Assembly: GCA_903958995.1 (NCBI GenBank)
Contig: CAJBVG010000226.1
Location: 1-22,492, forward strand
DNA: 22,492 bases
Direction of reading: 5' to 3'
From: an uncultured bacterium
Lineage (GTDB): Bacteria > Bacteroidota > Bacteroidia > Sphingobacteriales > Sphingobacteriaceae
Shown here: positions 1 to 8,436 of the stretch, in pieces
How positions within the stretch are numbered: the first letter of the stretch is position 1
Layout of the letters: the number at the start of each line of letters is the position of its first letter
The notes under the pieces: model-generated
What the model was told of the DNA's origin: nothing
The model's database searches: none
Seen by the model: the letters and a program-made list of their open reading frames with translations, nothing else
Program-made: the position numbers and the translations under genes

Positions 1-38
1 AGTAGAATAGAAATTGATTTCGTTTTCATCTTCATATA

Positions 39-3000
39 TTATCGTTTTGTGCTTATAAATTTTCGTGTATCTATTTTTAATCCATTAACAACTAATACCG
101 CCTGAAATAATCCAGCTCCCAACTCAATTGCATTTAGCTCAATTTCATTTTCTCCCAAATGCAAAGTATAGGTTTTTACCTCCTGCCCTATGGTATTATA
201 TATTTTTAAGAGTGAATTCGCATCATCATCAATATTACAATGCAGTTTAGCGAGTTCAGAAAATGGATTCGGCGATACTAATCCTAATGTATTTTTAGAG
301 ACTAAATATTGTTCATCCGTACTCATTTTTAGATTTACTTCATTGGATACAATTGATGGGCATTCCGTAGCTGTTGCATAATTACTGCAAGTGTTTTGAG
401 TTACTTTTGCTACACTATACTTTGTTAAATTGGTATTCGAAAATGTTGTGTATTGTAGCGAATTGGCATTATCACTTACATAAAGCTGAGTAGCACTGGT
501 ATTGAACGGAGCACTAAAATAATTAACAATGGGTGCTTGATTCTGAATACTGTATAGCCCTTGATTTCCTAATTGACCAGAGGAAACCGATATGGCTACA
601 TCATACGAAGTAAATTGGTTACACTTGATCATTACATTCGCGTTATTATTTTCAAAAACCATGGAGGTTTTAAAACCATTGAATTGGTTTTTATAAAGTA
701 GGCCACCTGAAGTATTCGAATTATTCACCAATACTCCCATCGAATAATCTCTATTAATTAAATTTACAAAAGAATTCTCAGCAAGTGAAAACCCTAATGT
801 TTGCTCTAGTTTTAGTGCATAAATGGTATTATTCGTAAAAGTATTGGAATGAATATCGAGGTTTGTTCCTCCAAGTATTTTCATCCCATACATACAATTG
901 GATATGCTATTATCAGAAAACATAGAAGATTGATTAATGGAATTGCTTGATGAAAAGAGTACTCCATAAGGTAAACCTGCAATGATGTTTCCTGTAGCTT
1001 GAATGCTTGCATCCATAGCTCGTATAGCTGAGAAATTTGATGTACTTGGAAAGTATGATTCTGAAAAATTGCAATTGATAATTTTAATTCCCTTTATTTC
1101 TTGTAAATCGATGTACGATTTATTGTTAAAAATTAATCCGATCGGATTGGCACTTGTAAAAAAGCAATTGCTTATTGCTGATCGATTGGTTAATGTGGAC
1201 AGGTATGCATCGAAATGAATATAAGTGCCAAAAGAATTCTTGAAGTTAGAATTCAATGCAATGAATATTCCTCCAGCATTCACATTAATCATGTTTTTAC
1301 ATTTCTCTATCGTTGAATTTGCGCAATACACGTAGCCCTGATTAGTGTTTAATTGACTTGCAATGGCATTCCCCCGAATTTGTATTCCTGCCCAAGTATT
1401 ACAATTCGTATTGGTCAGTTTTGAGTTTGTTAAAATCAATTTCCCTCCTACTTCTACTATTATACTTGAATTGTTATAAAGGTCAATTTGTGCATTATTA
1501 ATTGATAACTGCGCTCCCGATTGAATAGTAATTGTCCCTTTTATTTTTTTATTGGTTGTCCAACTTAAATTACTGCTTACCGTTAAATTCTCATAATCGA
1601 ATTTAGCATACGGAGCATTCAATGCTGAAATCAAGGGGTTAATAATTTCTGTAGGAAACTTATCATGATATCCATTAGCATTAGCTTGTATGCTCACATC
1701 AAACTTCGATTGATTACTTACATTCAAATCTAAGGCTGATGCATATGGAATAAACGTAGGGTCGGTATACCTTGTAAACGTTACATATCCGGGCAGTAAT
1801 GCACTGAACAAGGCATTCGTTGGTGAGGGATCGAAGTTGGTAGATGATCGAGGCAAAAATGAACCTGATACTTTTTCTTCATTGGAAAGTATGATGCTTT
1901 CACCCGAAATTATACTACCAAATTTTATTAATAACCATTGTCCAGAATTTGTATTCGCTTGTCCGTTTGAAAATGCCACTCCAATATTTTGAGTGAGTTT
2001 AGGATAACCTGTTCCACAATTCAAGGCATTTAATTCTGAATAAAATGAAGTATGAATTCCGGCATTATCATAAGTATTGTATTTCAACAATTGCTTTGCT
2101 GCCGTATTATTAATACCGAATGCTTCAAACTGCTGATCATCGGTTTTTGAATTCGTATAATCTTGAAATTGTTTTGAAACTACCGCTCCTTGTTGTGGCG
2201 CATCAATAGAAACGAATTTACTGACTGGCAATGGTGCTAAATCGTTCTCCGCTTTTGTTAGTGCATACCGTGCTATAACTCCACCCATACTAATACCTCC
2301 GGCAACAACACTTCTATTCGCATTGATGCTAGAAATATACCTCAGCGCTGAATTATAGATGGCTGCCGAATTCTTCATGCTCTGTGCATTGTATTCGTAA
2401 TCCAATACATACACCTTATAACCATTTGCCAATAGCGCATTAATTAAGCTCTGCCCTTCGAACGCATAAAATTCTGCAGAGGTTGTATTATAAGCATCAA
2501 ATCCTTCAGAAATTAATACAGGTATAGCATTCGGGTTCGAAGCATTCTCCCATAAGGTTAAGGTATTCGCTCTTAAATAATAATAAGGATCGTTTGATAA
2601 ATTGTTTTTGTAGAACTTGCTTGCATTCTGAGTAATGTTAATGGAGTACTCTCGATAAATAATCTCTCCTGTTGCAAGTGTCGCTTGAACTTTTAATTGA
2701 TGTGTGCCAAGTGTACGAAAAGAAGCTGGTGGATTAATCCAATTCACATGCTGCTTTGAACTTCCCTTATAAACATTTTGATTGCCTGTATTGTCCCAAT
2801 TAAGGTTAAGACTTACAATAAACTTCGAGGTATTAAACGTATTAAACCCAAAGGTGGAATTGACTTTCTGAATGTAGATATCTTCTTTCTCTGTGGGAAT
2901 AATACTAATACTCACCGATTGTTTATTACTCGGCTCCTCATACCAATTATCATAATCATAGGGATTAGAGGATGTCGAAACATTATCTACCGTGTTCTGT

Positions 3001-3221
3001 ACTGGGTATTGAACATTATGGGAGATGGTTTGTGCATTGATGAATTTGCTCATCAACAATAAGAATAGAAAATTAAAAACTATTAAAATTTCTTTCTTTG
3101 ATTTTTTTCGATTTCCGAATTCAACTGTTGAATTGGTCGACGGTGAAATGTGCAACGTTAGAGCTTTTCCTCTCTGCACCATTCCCCTCACTTCTCTTGG
3201 TTGTTTACTTTTAAAGTACAT
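39..3221 (-). CDS. Secreted esterase-like protein with beta-helix region and T9SS sorting domain
   Basis: A 1060-residue protein that should be exported by Sec and then by the type IX secretion system. A hydrophobic signal segment lies at about residues 43-60, followed by a likely cleavage site ending in INA-Q near residue 63. Residues about 230-400 look like an alpha/beta hydrolase: GGISMGG at 308-314 gives nucleophile Ser311, and SIDAPQQG near 338 resembles the loop seen in DUF676/PGAP1-like lipases. The acid and histidine are not certain. From about 550 to 930 the protein is rich in N, S, T and I with repeated short strands (N.I.NC.F-like), as in parallel right-handed beta-helices. Residues 977-1060 form a type A T9SS C-terminal domain (SPNPFSE, IYNTIGQEV, final KFISTKR). 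The start is doubtful: about 40 residues precede the signal segment, and Met14 (codon 3180-3182) is an alternative. Substrate unknown; ester or lipid hydrolysis is an inference. Confidence 0.8.
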   Translation of the reverse strand: MYFKSKQPREVRGMVQRGKALTLHISPSTNSTVEFGNRKKSKKEILIVFNFLFLLLMSKFINAQTISHNVQYPVQNTVDNVSTSSNPYDYDNWYEEPSNKQSVSISIIPTEKEDIYIQKVNSTFGFNTFNTSKFIVSLNLNWDNTGNQNVYKGSSKQHVNWINPPASFRTLGTHQLKVQATLATGEIIYREYSINITQNASKFYKNNLSNDPYYYLRANTLTLWENASNPNAIPVLISEGFDAYNTTSAEFYAFEGQSLINALLANGYKVYVLDYEYNAQSMKNSAAIYNSALRYISSINANRSVVAGGISMGGVIARYALTKAENDLAPLPVSKFVSIDAPQQGAVVSKQFQDYTNSKTDDQQFEAFGINNTAAKQLLKYNTYDNAGIHTSFYSELNALNCGTGYPKLTQNIGVAFSNGQANTNSGQWLLIKFGSIISGESIILSNEEKVSGSFLPRSSTNFDPSPTNALFSALLPGYVTFTRYTDPTFIPYASALDLNVSNQSKFDVSIQANANGYHDKFPTEIINPLISALNAPYAKFDYENLTVSSNLSWTTNKKIKGTITIQSGAQLSINNAQIDLYNNSSIIVEVGGKLILTNSKLTNTNCNTWAGIQIRGNAIASQLNTNQGYVYCANSTIEKCKNMINVNAGGIFIALNSNFKNSFGTYIHFDAYLSTLTNRSAISNCFFTSANPIGLIFNNKSYIDLQEIKGIKIINCNFSESYFPSTSNFSAIRAMDASIQATGNIIAGLPYGVLFSSSNSINQSSMFSDNSISNCMYGMKILGGTNLDIHSNTFTNNTIYALKLEQTLGFSLAENSFVNLINRDYSMGVLVNNSNTSGGLLYKNQFNGFKTSMVFENNNANVMIKCNQFTSYDVAISVSSGQLGNQGLYSIQNQAPIVNYFSAPFNTSATQLYVSDNANSLQYTTFSNTNLTKYSVAKVTQNTCSNYATATECPSIVSNEVNLKMSTDEQYLVSKNTLGLVSPNPFSELAKLHCNIDDDANSLLKIYNTIGQEVKTYTLHLGENEIELNAIELGAGLFQAVLVVNGLKIDTRKFISTKR

Positions 3222-3294
3222 TTCAAATCATTTTATGATTAAAAATATTACTTCAAGTAATAAAAAAATAATTTTTCCGCGACTAAGTTAGTCG
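3206..3294. repeat. Cluster of odd-centred palindromes before the esterase gene
   Basis: Four near-perfect dyads lie here: TACTTT-T-AAAGTA (3206-3218), AATCAT-TTT-ATGATT (3226-3240), ATTACTT-C-AAGTAAT (3247-3261) and CGACTAA-G-TTAGTCG (3280-3294). A fifth, AATTCAAC-T-GTTGAATT, lies inside the 5' coding part at 3118-3134. They fill the spacer between the TonB receptor stop and the esterase start. They could be operators or small RNA hairpins; which one cannot be decided from sequence. Confidence 0.6.
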
Positions 3295-3310
3295 AGTAAT
3301 ACTTTAGTCG
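3265..3310 (-). terminator. Possible weak terminator or attenuator after the TonB receptor gene
   Basis: Read on the minus strand, the dyad CGACTAA/TTAGTCG, or an outer pairing with the further TTAGTCG copy at 3304-3310, is followed by GAAAAATTATTTTTTTA. The stem is short (6-8 pairs) and the T run is interrupted, so termination would be partial. It would separate the outer-membrane receptor gene from the esterase gene or reduce read-through into it. Confidence 0.35.
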
Positions 3311-3317
3311 TGAGGAA

Positions 3318-5765
3318 TTAGAACTTAGCCACTAAACGCACATTTAATTGGCGTGAGGTAAGGTAGTTTGGAATAGCATACTGTTGATCGCGAACATCAC
3401 GAATCCACAAATACGAAATAGTATTGGAACGCTTGAAAAGATTGAATACTTCAGCGTATAGCATGATACTTTTAAATGGACCAATTTTAGCTTCACCACC
3501 GGATTTTAATCCGACCCATTCTTTAGAAAAACCAATATCGGCTCTCCAATACGGAGGCATACGAAGGGTGTCTTTATATCGAGCAAAATCGGGCGGACCA
3601 AAAGGTAAGCGAGATCCGAACACTACGTTAAGGTGAACTTTAACGCTAGGATCTTTGGTAAGTTTATCTTGAAAGAAAATTGAAAAATTGAAACGTTGAT
3701 CGGTTGGACGAGGAATATAACCTGGGTAAACCGTTGCTGAATCTACACCTGCTGCATTTTGAATTGCGTAAGAATCATTTTTTATATTCTCTTCCGTTTT
3801 TAAGAACGATAAACTGAACCACGATTCTAAATCTTTCACAAATTCACCATTCACTTTAAAATCGGCACCCATAGAGTATGCATCGGCTTTATCATTTGCA
3901 TAATAACGAATGCGCACATTATCCACTTCATAAGGAATAATGTTTTTCATGTTTTTATAATAAAGTTCGGAGATAAATCTGAATTTACGTTTTCCAAACA
4001 TCAAGAATTGATGATCGGCAGCGAGTACATAATGAATAGATTGTTGAGTCTTTGGATTAATAGAAAGTGTACCATCATAATTCCTCAACTCCCTGTAAAA
4101 TGGAGCTTGTTGATAGTAACCCCATGAAGCTCTAAACACCCAATCCTTCTCCCAGTTAGGTTTATAAGAGATGGTTGCTCTCGGACTAACATTTAGTTCT
4201 TTGGTATAATCCCAATACATTGCTCGAGCACCAATCACTAATTTTAAATCATTTGATTTCGATAAGGGAAGAGTATGTTGTAAAAACCCATTCACACGAT
4301 TACTGCTCAAATTGATTTTTGCTTTTACGACATCTTGCAAAACAATAGTATTATCAATGTCAGGTGCTGCATAATCTGCGGAGTCGATCAATTTCCATTC
4401 GCTTAAACGATCTTCAATAACTTCATGTTGGTATTTTACACCCCAATTCCATAAACGATCATTGTGTTGATAGCTTCCTTTGTGTTCGAAGCTTTGTACA
4501 CTTGCAAATAGAAAATTACGTGCGTGATTTAAAAAACCACCAACACCTCGATTTGCTTTTACTTGTCCGAAGTTGCTTTTCCCGAAATTACTTTCAATCT
4601 CATCAAACAAATACTGCCCTTCTATATCAAATGTTTCACGTTCATCGGTTTGAAAACGTGAAGCGATGAACTTCATGTTTAAATCATTATTCGGATGATA
4701 AGTCGCTGTAACAGCACCCATACCTGATTGGTATTGATCAACTTCTTGTCCTTGGAAATAAACGGTTAATCGAAGTACTTCATTAAAGGTACCGTAAGTT
4801 GTTTCTCTAGATTGAGGAATAACCGTGTATTTGTTGCTATTTAAATTTCCTAAGAACGATAATTCCCAATCGGTATTAATATCGTATGATATGTACGATT
4901 GTAAATCGTAAAATGAAGGTTGGTAATCGCCATCCACATCTAAAGTACCGAGTAAATACTTAGTAGACTTCTGACGAAATCCCACGAGGTAACTAAGTCT
5001 TCTATTCTTATTGGTGCCTTCGAAACTTACGTTCGTACCCAGCAAGCCTACAGAGGCCGTACCGGCAAAATCTTTTGGCTTCTTATACTTTATATCTAAA
5101 ACAGATGAAAGCTTATCTCCATAGCGAGATTCAAATCCACCTGCTGAGAATTTAACAGAACTCACCATGTCGGCATTAATAAAGCTTAGGCCTTCTTGTT
5201 GGCCAGAGCGAACTAAAAACGGACGATAAATCTCAACATCATTAACATAGACTAAGTTCTCATCGAAATTACCACCACGCACATTGTATTGTGAGCTCAT
5301 TTCATTATTAGAGTTTACACCAGGTAATGTTTTTAAAATAGCTTCAAAATTTCCTGAAGCCGAAGGCAAGCTACTTAATATTTTAGGGTCGATTTTTGTT
5401 ATGGTAGAAGTTCGTTCTTCATCACTTTGCACAATCACTTCACGAATATCCAAAGCACGTTGAGCAAACTTTTTATCTACTCGGAAACGTTCATTGGTTT
5501 TTAGTTTTACGTTTACAAATTGAGATTGATAACCGATATAAGCAAAACTTATGGTGATATTAGAATCGGCAGGAACACGTAATTCATAATAACCAAGCTC
5601 ATCGGTTTTAGTAGCAATAACAGTTCCTTTTACACTTACGGTTACTAAAGAAAAACCTTTACCCTCTTCATCTTTAATTACACCAAAAACCACAGCACGT
5701 TGTTGAGCGTACAGCTGTTGTGTAGAAATAAGGAGAAGTAAAAGGAAAAGTTTTTTGATGGACAT
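3318..5765 (-). CDS. TonB-dependent outer-membrane receptor with N-terminal carboxypeptidase-like domain
   Basis: An 815-residue outer-membrane transporter that would import an unknown ligand using TonB/ExbBD energy. Residues 1-20 are a Sec signal peptide (KKLFLLLLLIS, cut after LYA). Residues about 25-100 are a carboxypeptidase-D regulatory-like domain (VFGVIKDEEGKGFS, GYYELRVPAD), typical of Bacteroidota receptors. The plug follows at about 120-230, with YNVRGGNFDENLVYVNDVEIY and GGFESRYGDKLSSVLDIKY. The rest is beta-barrel, ending in LNVRLVAKF; a terminal Phe is the usual barrel-assembly signal. No SusD partner is adjacent, so this is not a classic SusCD pair. It starts 33 bases after rpe and could be transcribed from the rpe promoter. 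The ATG at 5763-5765 directly precedes the signal peptide and is well supported. Ligand not predictable. Confidence 0.9.
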   Translation of the reverse strand: MSIKKLFLLLLLISTQQLYAQQRAVVFGVIKDEEGKGFSLVTVSVKGTVIATKTDELGYYELRVPADSNITISFAYIGYQSQFVNVKLKTNERFRVDKKFAQRALDIREVIVQSDEERTSTITKIDPKILSSLPSASGNFEAILKTLPGVNSNNEMSSQYNVRGGNFDENLVYVNDVEIYRPFLVRSGQQEGLSFINADMVSSVKFSAGGFESRYGDKLSSVLDIKYKKPKDFAGTASVGLLGTNVSFEGTNKNRRLSYLVGFRQKSTKYLLGTLDVDGDYQPSFYDLQSYISYDINTDWELSFLGNLNSNKYTVIPQSRETTYGTFNEVLRLTVYFQGQEVDQYQSGMGAVTATYHPNNDLNMKFIASRFQTDERETFDIEGQYLFDEIESNFGKSNFGQVKANRGVGGFLNHARNFLFASVQSFEHKGSYQHNDRLWNWGVKYQHEVIEDRLSEWKLIDSADYAAPDIDNTIVLQDVVKAKINLSSNRVNGFLQHTLPLSKSNDLKLVIGARAMYWDYTKELNVSPRATISYKPNWEKDWVFRASWGYYQQAPFYRELRNYDGTLSINPKTQQSIHYVLAADHQFLMFGKRKFRFISELYYKNMKNIIPYEVDNVRIRYYANDKADAYSMGADFKVNGEFVKDLESWFSLSFLKTEENIKNDSYAIQNAAGVDSATVYPGYIPRPTDQRFNFSIFFQDKLTKDPSVKVHLNVVFGSRLPFGPPDFARYKDTLRMPPYWRADIGFSKEWVGLKSGGEAKIGPFKSIMLYAEVFNLFKRSNTISYLWIRDVRDQQYAIPNYLTSRQLNVRLVAKF

Positions 5766-5798
5766 GCTTAGTAAACGATAAACTACAAAGGATTGTAT

Positions 5799-6452
5799 TT
5801 ATTGTATATTTTTTAATGTAGTAATCATACCAGCAGGGTCTTCAGCTGCAAATACAGCATTACCAGCCACAAGAACATTAGCACCTGCTTGAACTAAAGC
5901 TGATAAATTATGTTGACCTACACCACCATCAATTTCAATAAGAAGTTCAGTGTTTTGAGCAGTTGCCATTGCACGAAGCTTCTTAATTTTATCGTAAGTG
6001 TTCTCAATGAATTTTTGTCCACCGAAACCAGGGTTAACACTCATTAAGCAAACCAAGTCGATGTCTTTTAAAATATCTTCTAATAAAGAAACATTCGTGT
6101 GAGGATTAAGAGCCACACCAGCTTTCATACCTAATTGCTTTATCGCACTAACGGTACGGTGTAAGTGAGTACATGCTTCTAGGTGAACCGTTAATATATC
6201 GGCACCAGCATTTTTAAATTGCTCTAAATAACGATCAGGCTCAACAATCATTAAATGCACATCTAGGGGTTTCGTAGCATGCTTCTTAATTGCACTCACT
6301 ACTGGGAAACCAAAAGAGATATTGGGAACAAAAACACCATCCATAATATCTACGTGAAACCAATCTGCATTACTTTGGTTAATCATTTCTACATCACGTT
6401 GAATATTAGCAAAGTCGGCCGATAAAATGGAAGGGGCAATAAGGTGTTTCAT
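5799..6452 (-). CDS. rpe: Ribulose-phosphate 3-epimerase
   Basis: A 217-residue cytosolic TIM-barrel enzyme that interconverts D-ribulose 5-phosphate and D-xylulose 5-phosphate in the pentose phosphate pathway. The family motifs are all present: IAPSILSADFANI at the N terminus, HVDIMDG with metal/catalytic His33 and Asp35, DVHLMI with His66, MSVNPGFGGQKFI as the mobile loop, and IEIDGGV with the second catalytic Asp175, followed by the phosphate-binding VAGNAVF. The length is normal for the family. A good TTG-N19-TAnnTTTG promoter lies directly upstream, and the TonB receptor gene follows after 33 bases. Confidence 0.97.
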   Translation of the reverse strand: MKHLIAPSILSADFANIQRDVEMINQSNADWFHVDIMDGVFVPNISFGFPVVSAIKKHATKPLDVHLMIVEPDRYLEQFKNAGADILTVHLEACTHLHRTVSAIKQLGMKAGVALNPHTNVSLLEDILKDIDLVCLMSVNPGFGGQKFIENTYDKIKKLRAMATAQNTELLIEIDGGVGQHNLSALVQAGANVLVAGNAVFAAEDPAGMITTLKNIQ

Positions 6453-6468
6453 AATTTCGTTTTATGTC

Positions 6469-6498
6469 CAAAAGTACGCTTTATCCTTTATTTGGCAA
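6469..6498 (-). promoter_or_regulatory. Bacteroidota-type promoter for rpe
   Basis: On the minus strand a TTG (6496-6498) is followed after exactly 19 bases by TACTTTTG (6469-6476), matching the TTG-N19-TAnnTTTG pattern of the Bacteroidota primary sigma factor. Transcription would start near 6462, leaving a leader of about 10 bases before the rpe ATG at 6452. Confidence 0.65.
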
Positions 6499-6587
6499 TA
6501 TTAAATACACAAAAATGCCCGTTTAGTATATAAAACTCTAATTTTTGGAACGGTTTATGTATTATTGAATTAAGAAATCAGAACAAT

Positions 6588-7142
6588 ATGAAAAAAATAA
6601 TTTTAAGCCTTGCTATCCTTTTTGCAGGCGTAAGCGCATCTCAAGCTCAAGAAATTCAAAATTCTAAAGCAATTAATGTACACTTCTTCTCATCAGCATC
6701 ATTAGAAGACATTGAAGCAACTACACAAAACGGAATATCAATGATAACAACAGCTAAGAATGAATTTTTTTTCTTAGTGCCAATAAAGTCATTCACCTTT
6801 AAAAGTTCATTAATGCAAGAGCATTTCAATGAGAACTACATGGAAAGTGACAAATATACGGATGCTCGTTTCTCGGGTAAAGTAAATGAAGATATTGATT
6901 GGAAGAAAGACGGTGTAAACAATGTTACTGTAACTGGAAAACTAACCATACATGGAGTTGATAAAGACAGAACTATACCAGGTGTAATTACTGTAAAAAA
7001 TGAAGTTATAAGTATATCTTCTAAATTTGATGTTACTTGTAAAGAGCATGGAATTAAAATCCCAACCATGTTAGCGGAAAAAGTTGCAGAGGTGGTTAGC
7101 ATCAATGTAAGCGGTATTTATGCGCCTTACGTTAAGAAATAA
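6588..7142 (+). CDS. YceI-like lipid-binding exported protein
   Basis: A 184-residue protein with a clear Sec signal peptide (KKIILSLAILFAGVSA, cut after SQA near residue 20), so it acts in the periplasm or beyond. The mature part matches the YceI family, an eight-stranded lipocalin-like barrel that binds polyisoprenoids or other long lipids: INVHFFSSASLEDIEATT at the N terminus, FLVPIKSFTFKSSLMQEHFNENYM in the middle, then VTGKLTIHGVDKDRTIPG and a late SKFDVTCKEHGIKIP. The start is the ATG followed by a run of lysine codons. The gene ends three bases before the next start, so it is probably co-transcribed with the hydrolase. The lipid is unknown. Confidence 0.85.
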   Translation: MKKIILSLAILFAGVSASQAQEIQNSKAINVHFFSSASLEDIEATTQNGISMITTAKNEFFFLVPIKSFTFKSSLMQEHFNENYMESDKYTDARFSGKVNEDIDWKKDGVNNVTVTGKLTIHGVDKDRTIPGVITVKNEVISISSKFDVTCKEHGIKIPTMLAEKVAEVVSINVSGIYAPYVKK

Positions 7143-7145
7143 TTA

Positions 7146-8099
7146 ATGAAAAAAATATTCATTTCAGGGATGATGTTGCTCACCGCAGTAACATCTTTTG
7201 CTAAATCTGATACCACTTCGTATGTAGATGAAATCATGGTTTTCAAAGTTGATGGTAGTGATATTTTTGCACGTTATATCAAAGCAGAGCCTTGTAACCA
7301 AGAAGAGAATTCAACATTAGCAATAATTATTGCAGGCTCTGGACCAACAGATGCTAATGGAAACAACCCATTCTTAAAAAGTTATACGTATAAATACCTT
7401 GCTGAAGAATTAGGTCGACATGGCATTAGTTCTGTTCGCTACGATAAACGAGGCATTGGCAATAGCCAAAAAGCTGGGCCCAAAGAAAGTGATTTGCGAT
7501 TCGACATGTATGTGAATGATGCAAACACTATTGTGAATGCAATGAATAATTACAAACGCATTATTATTATCGGGCATAGCGAAGGCTCATTAATTGGGAT
7601 GATGGTTGCGGCACGAAACCCGTACGTGAGTAAATTTATTTCCATTGCAGGACCAGGGCGATCGGCAGATTTAGTTTTAAAAGAACAATTTAAAGATCAA
7701 CCCGAAGAAGTGAATACAATGGCAGTGCCTATGATTGATTCATTGAAAGCAGGATTAACGGTTACGAATGTCCCACCCTTTTTGAAATCAGTATTTCGCA
7801 AATCAGTTCAAGGGTATATGATGTCGTGGTTTAAATACGACCCACAAATTGAAATCAAAAAAGTAAAAGTTCCAATTCTAATTATTCAAGGCACCAAAGA
7901 TTTGCAAGTACAAGTATTGGATGCACAGCAATTATACTTAGCCAATACAACCGCTACCTTAAAGGTAATTGATAACATGAATCATGTGATGAGGATCATT
8001 GAATCCGAGGAAAAGTCGGAGAATTTTAAGGCGTATAATAATCCGAGATTGCCGGTGTCTGCTGAACTCTTGAAAATGGTGGTTGAGTTCAGTAAATAA
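7146..8099 (+). CDS. Exported alpha/beta hydrolase, EstD-like esterase
   Basis: A 317-residue alpha/beta hydrolase with a signal peptide (KKIFISGMMLLTAVTSFA, cut near residue 19), so probably periplasmic. The catalytic triad can be read: Ser145 in IIGHSEGS, Asp252 in IIQGTKDLQV and His280 in DNMNHVM. The oxyanion region IIAGSGPTDANGNN (61-74) and RYDKRGIGNS (98-107) are typical of the EstD-like group of bacterial esterases. It follows the YceI gene with a three-base gap, suggesting a two-gene operon and perhaps a shared lipid or acyl substrate (inference). The stop at 8097-8099 leads straight into the repeat-filled spacer. Confidence 0.87.
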   Translation: MKKIFISGMMLLTAVTSFAKSDTTSYVDEIMVFKVDGSDIFARYIKAEPCNQEENSTLAIIIAGSGPTDANGNNPFLKSYTYKYLAEELGRHGISSVRYDKRGIGNSQKAGPKESDLRFDMYVNDANTIVNAMNNYKRIIIIGHSEGSLIGMMVAARNPYVSKFISIAGPGRSADLVLKEQFKDQPEEVNTMAVPMIDSLKAGLTVTNVPPFLKSVFRKSVQGYMMSWFKYDPQIEIKKVKVPILIIQGTKDLQVQVLDAQQLYLANTTATLKVIDNMNHVMRIIESEEKSENFKAYNNPRLPVSAELLKMVVEFSK

Positions 8100-8100
8100 A

Positions 8101-8384
8101 TTTTGAATTCTTTTTTTGAATTCTTTTAAAATTCCTTTGTGTTACTCTGTGTGCACTTTGTGTACTTTGTGACCCCTATATTTAGCTCACAAAGGAACAC
8201 TAAGTTCCCACAAAGGATCACAATGTTTTCGACACTCGTATCTCGTATCTCGGAATTACAATTTAGAATTTAAAATTTACAATTTACAATTTATTTGTGT
8301 GTACTTTGTGACCCCTATATTTAGCTCACAAAGAAGCACATAGTTCCCACAAAGGATTACAATGTTTTTTTTGAGACTTAGAAT
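8101..8384. repeat. Repeat-filled spacer between convergent genes, with a 71-bp direct duplication
   Basis: This non-coding spacer is made almost wholly of repeats. A 13-base word TTTTGAATTCTTT occurs twice in tandem at 8101-8126. A 71-base block at 8159-8229 returns at 8298-8368 without gaps and with about five mismatches. Each copy carries the inverted pair CTTTGTGA ... TCACAAAG, so each can fold. Between the copies is a period-7 array (8235-8297). No ORF or RNA gene is seen here. It lies between the hydrolase and pnp genes, which converge. Confidence 0.85.
8235..8297. repeat. Period-7 word array that changes word in phase
   Basis: Nine consecutive 7-base units can be laid out without a gap. 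The first two are CTCGTAT, the third is a hybrid (CTCGGAA), and the following ones are TTACAAT with single-base variants (TTAGAAT, TTAAAAT). The phase stays 7 across the change of word. Confidence 0.75.
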
Positions 8385-8414
8385 AAAAAAAGCCAGACTT
8401 TCGTCTAGCTTTTT
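8385..8414. terminator. Bidirectional rho-independent terminator between the hydrolase and pnp genes
   Basis: The stem AGCCAGAC/GTCTAGCT (8391-8398 with 8403-8410, one G-U pair) encloses a four-base loop, GAAA on the minus strand. It is flanked by A6 on the left and T4 on the right. On the minus strand it ends the pnp transcript with a T run of six; on the plus strand it can stop read-through from the hydrolase gene. Confidence 0.85.
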
Positions 8415-8436
8415 CTCAATACTATTTTCTGAATAC

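Noticed and set aside
6530..6575. Promoter for the YceI operon (TAATTTTTGG and TATTATTG)
   Set aside because: The first has one extra base in the TAnnTTTG pattern, the second has a mismatch, and neither has a TTG at the proper distance.
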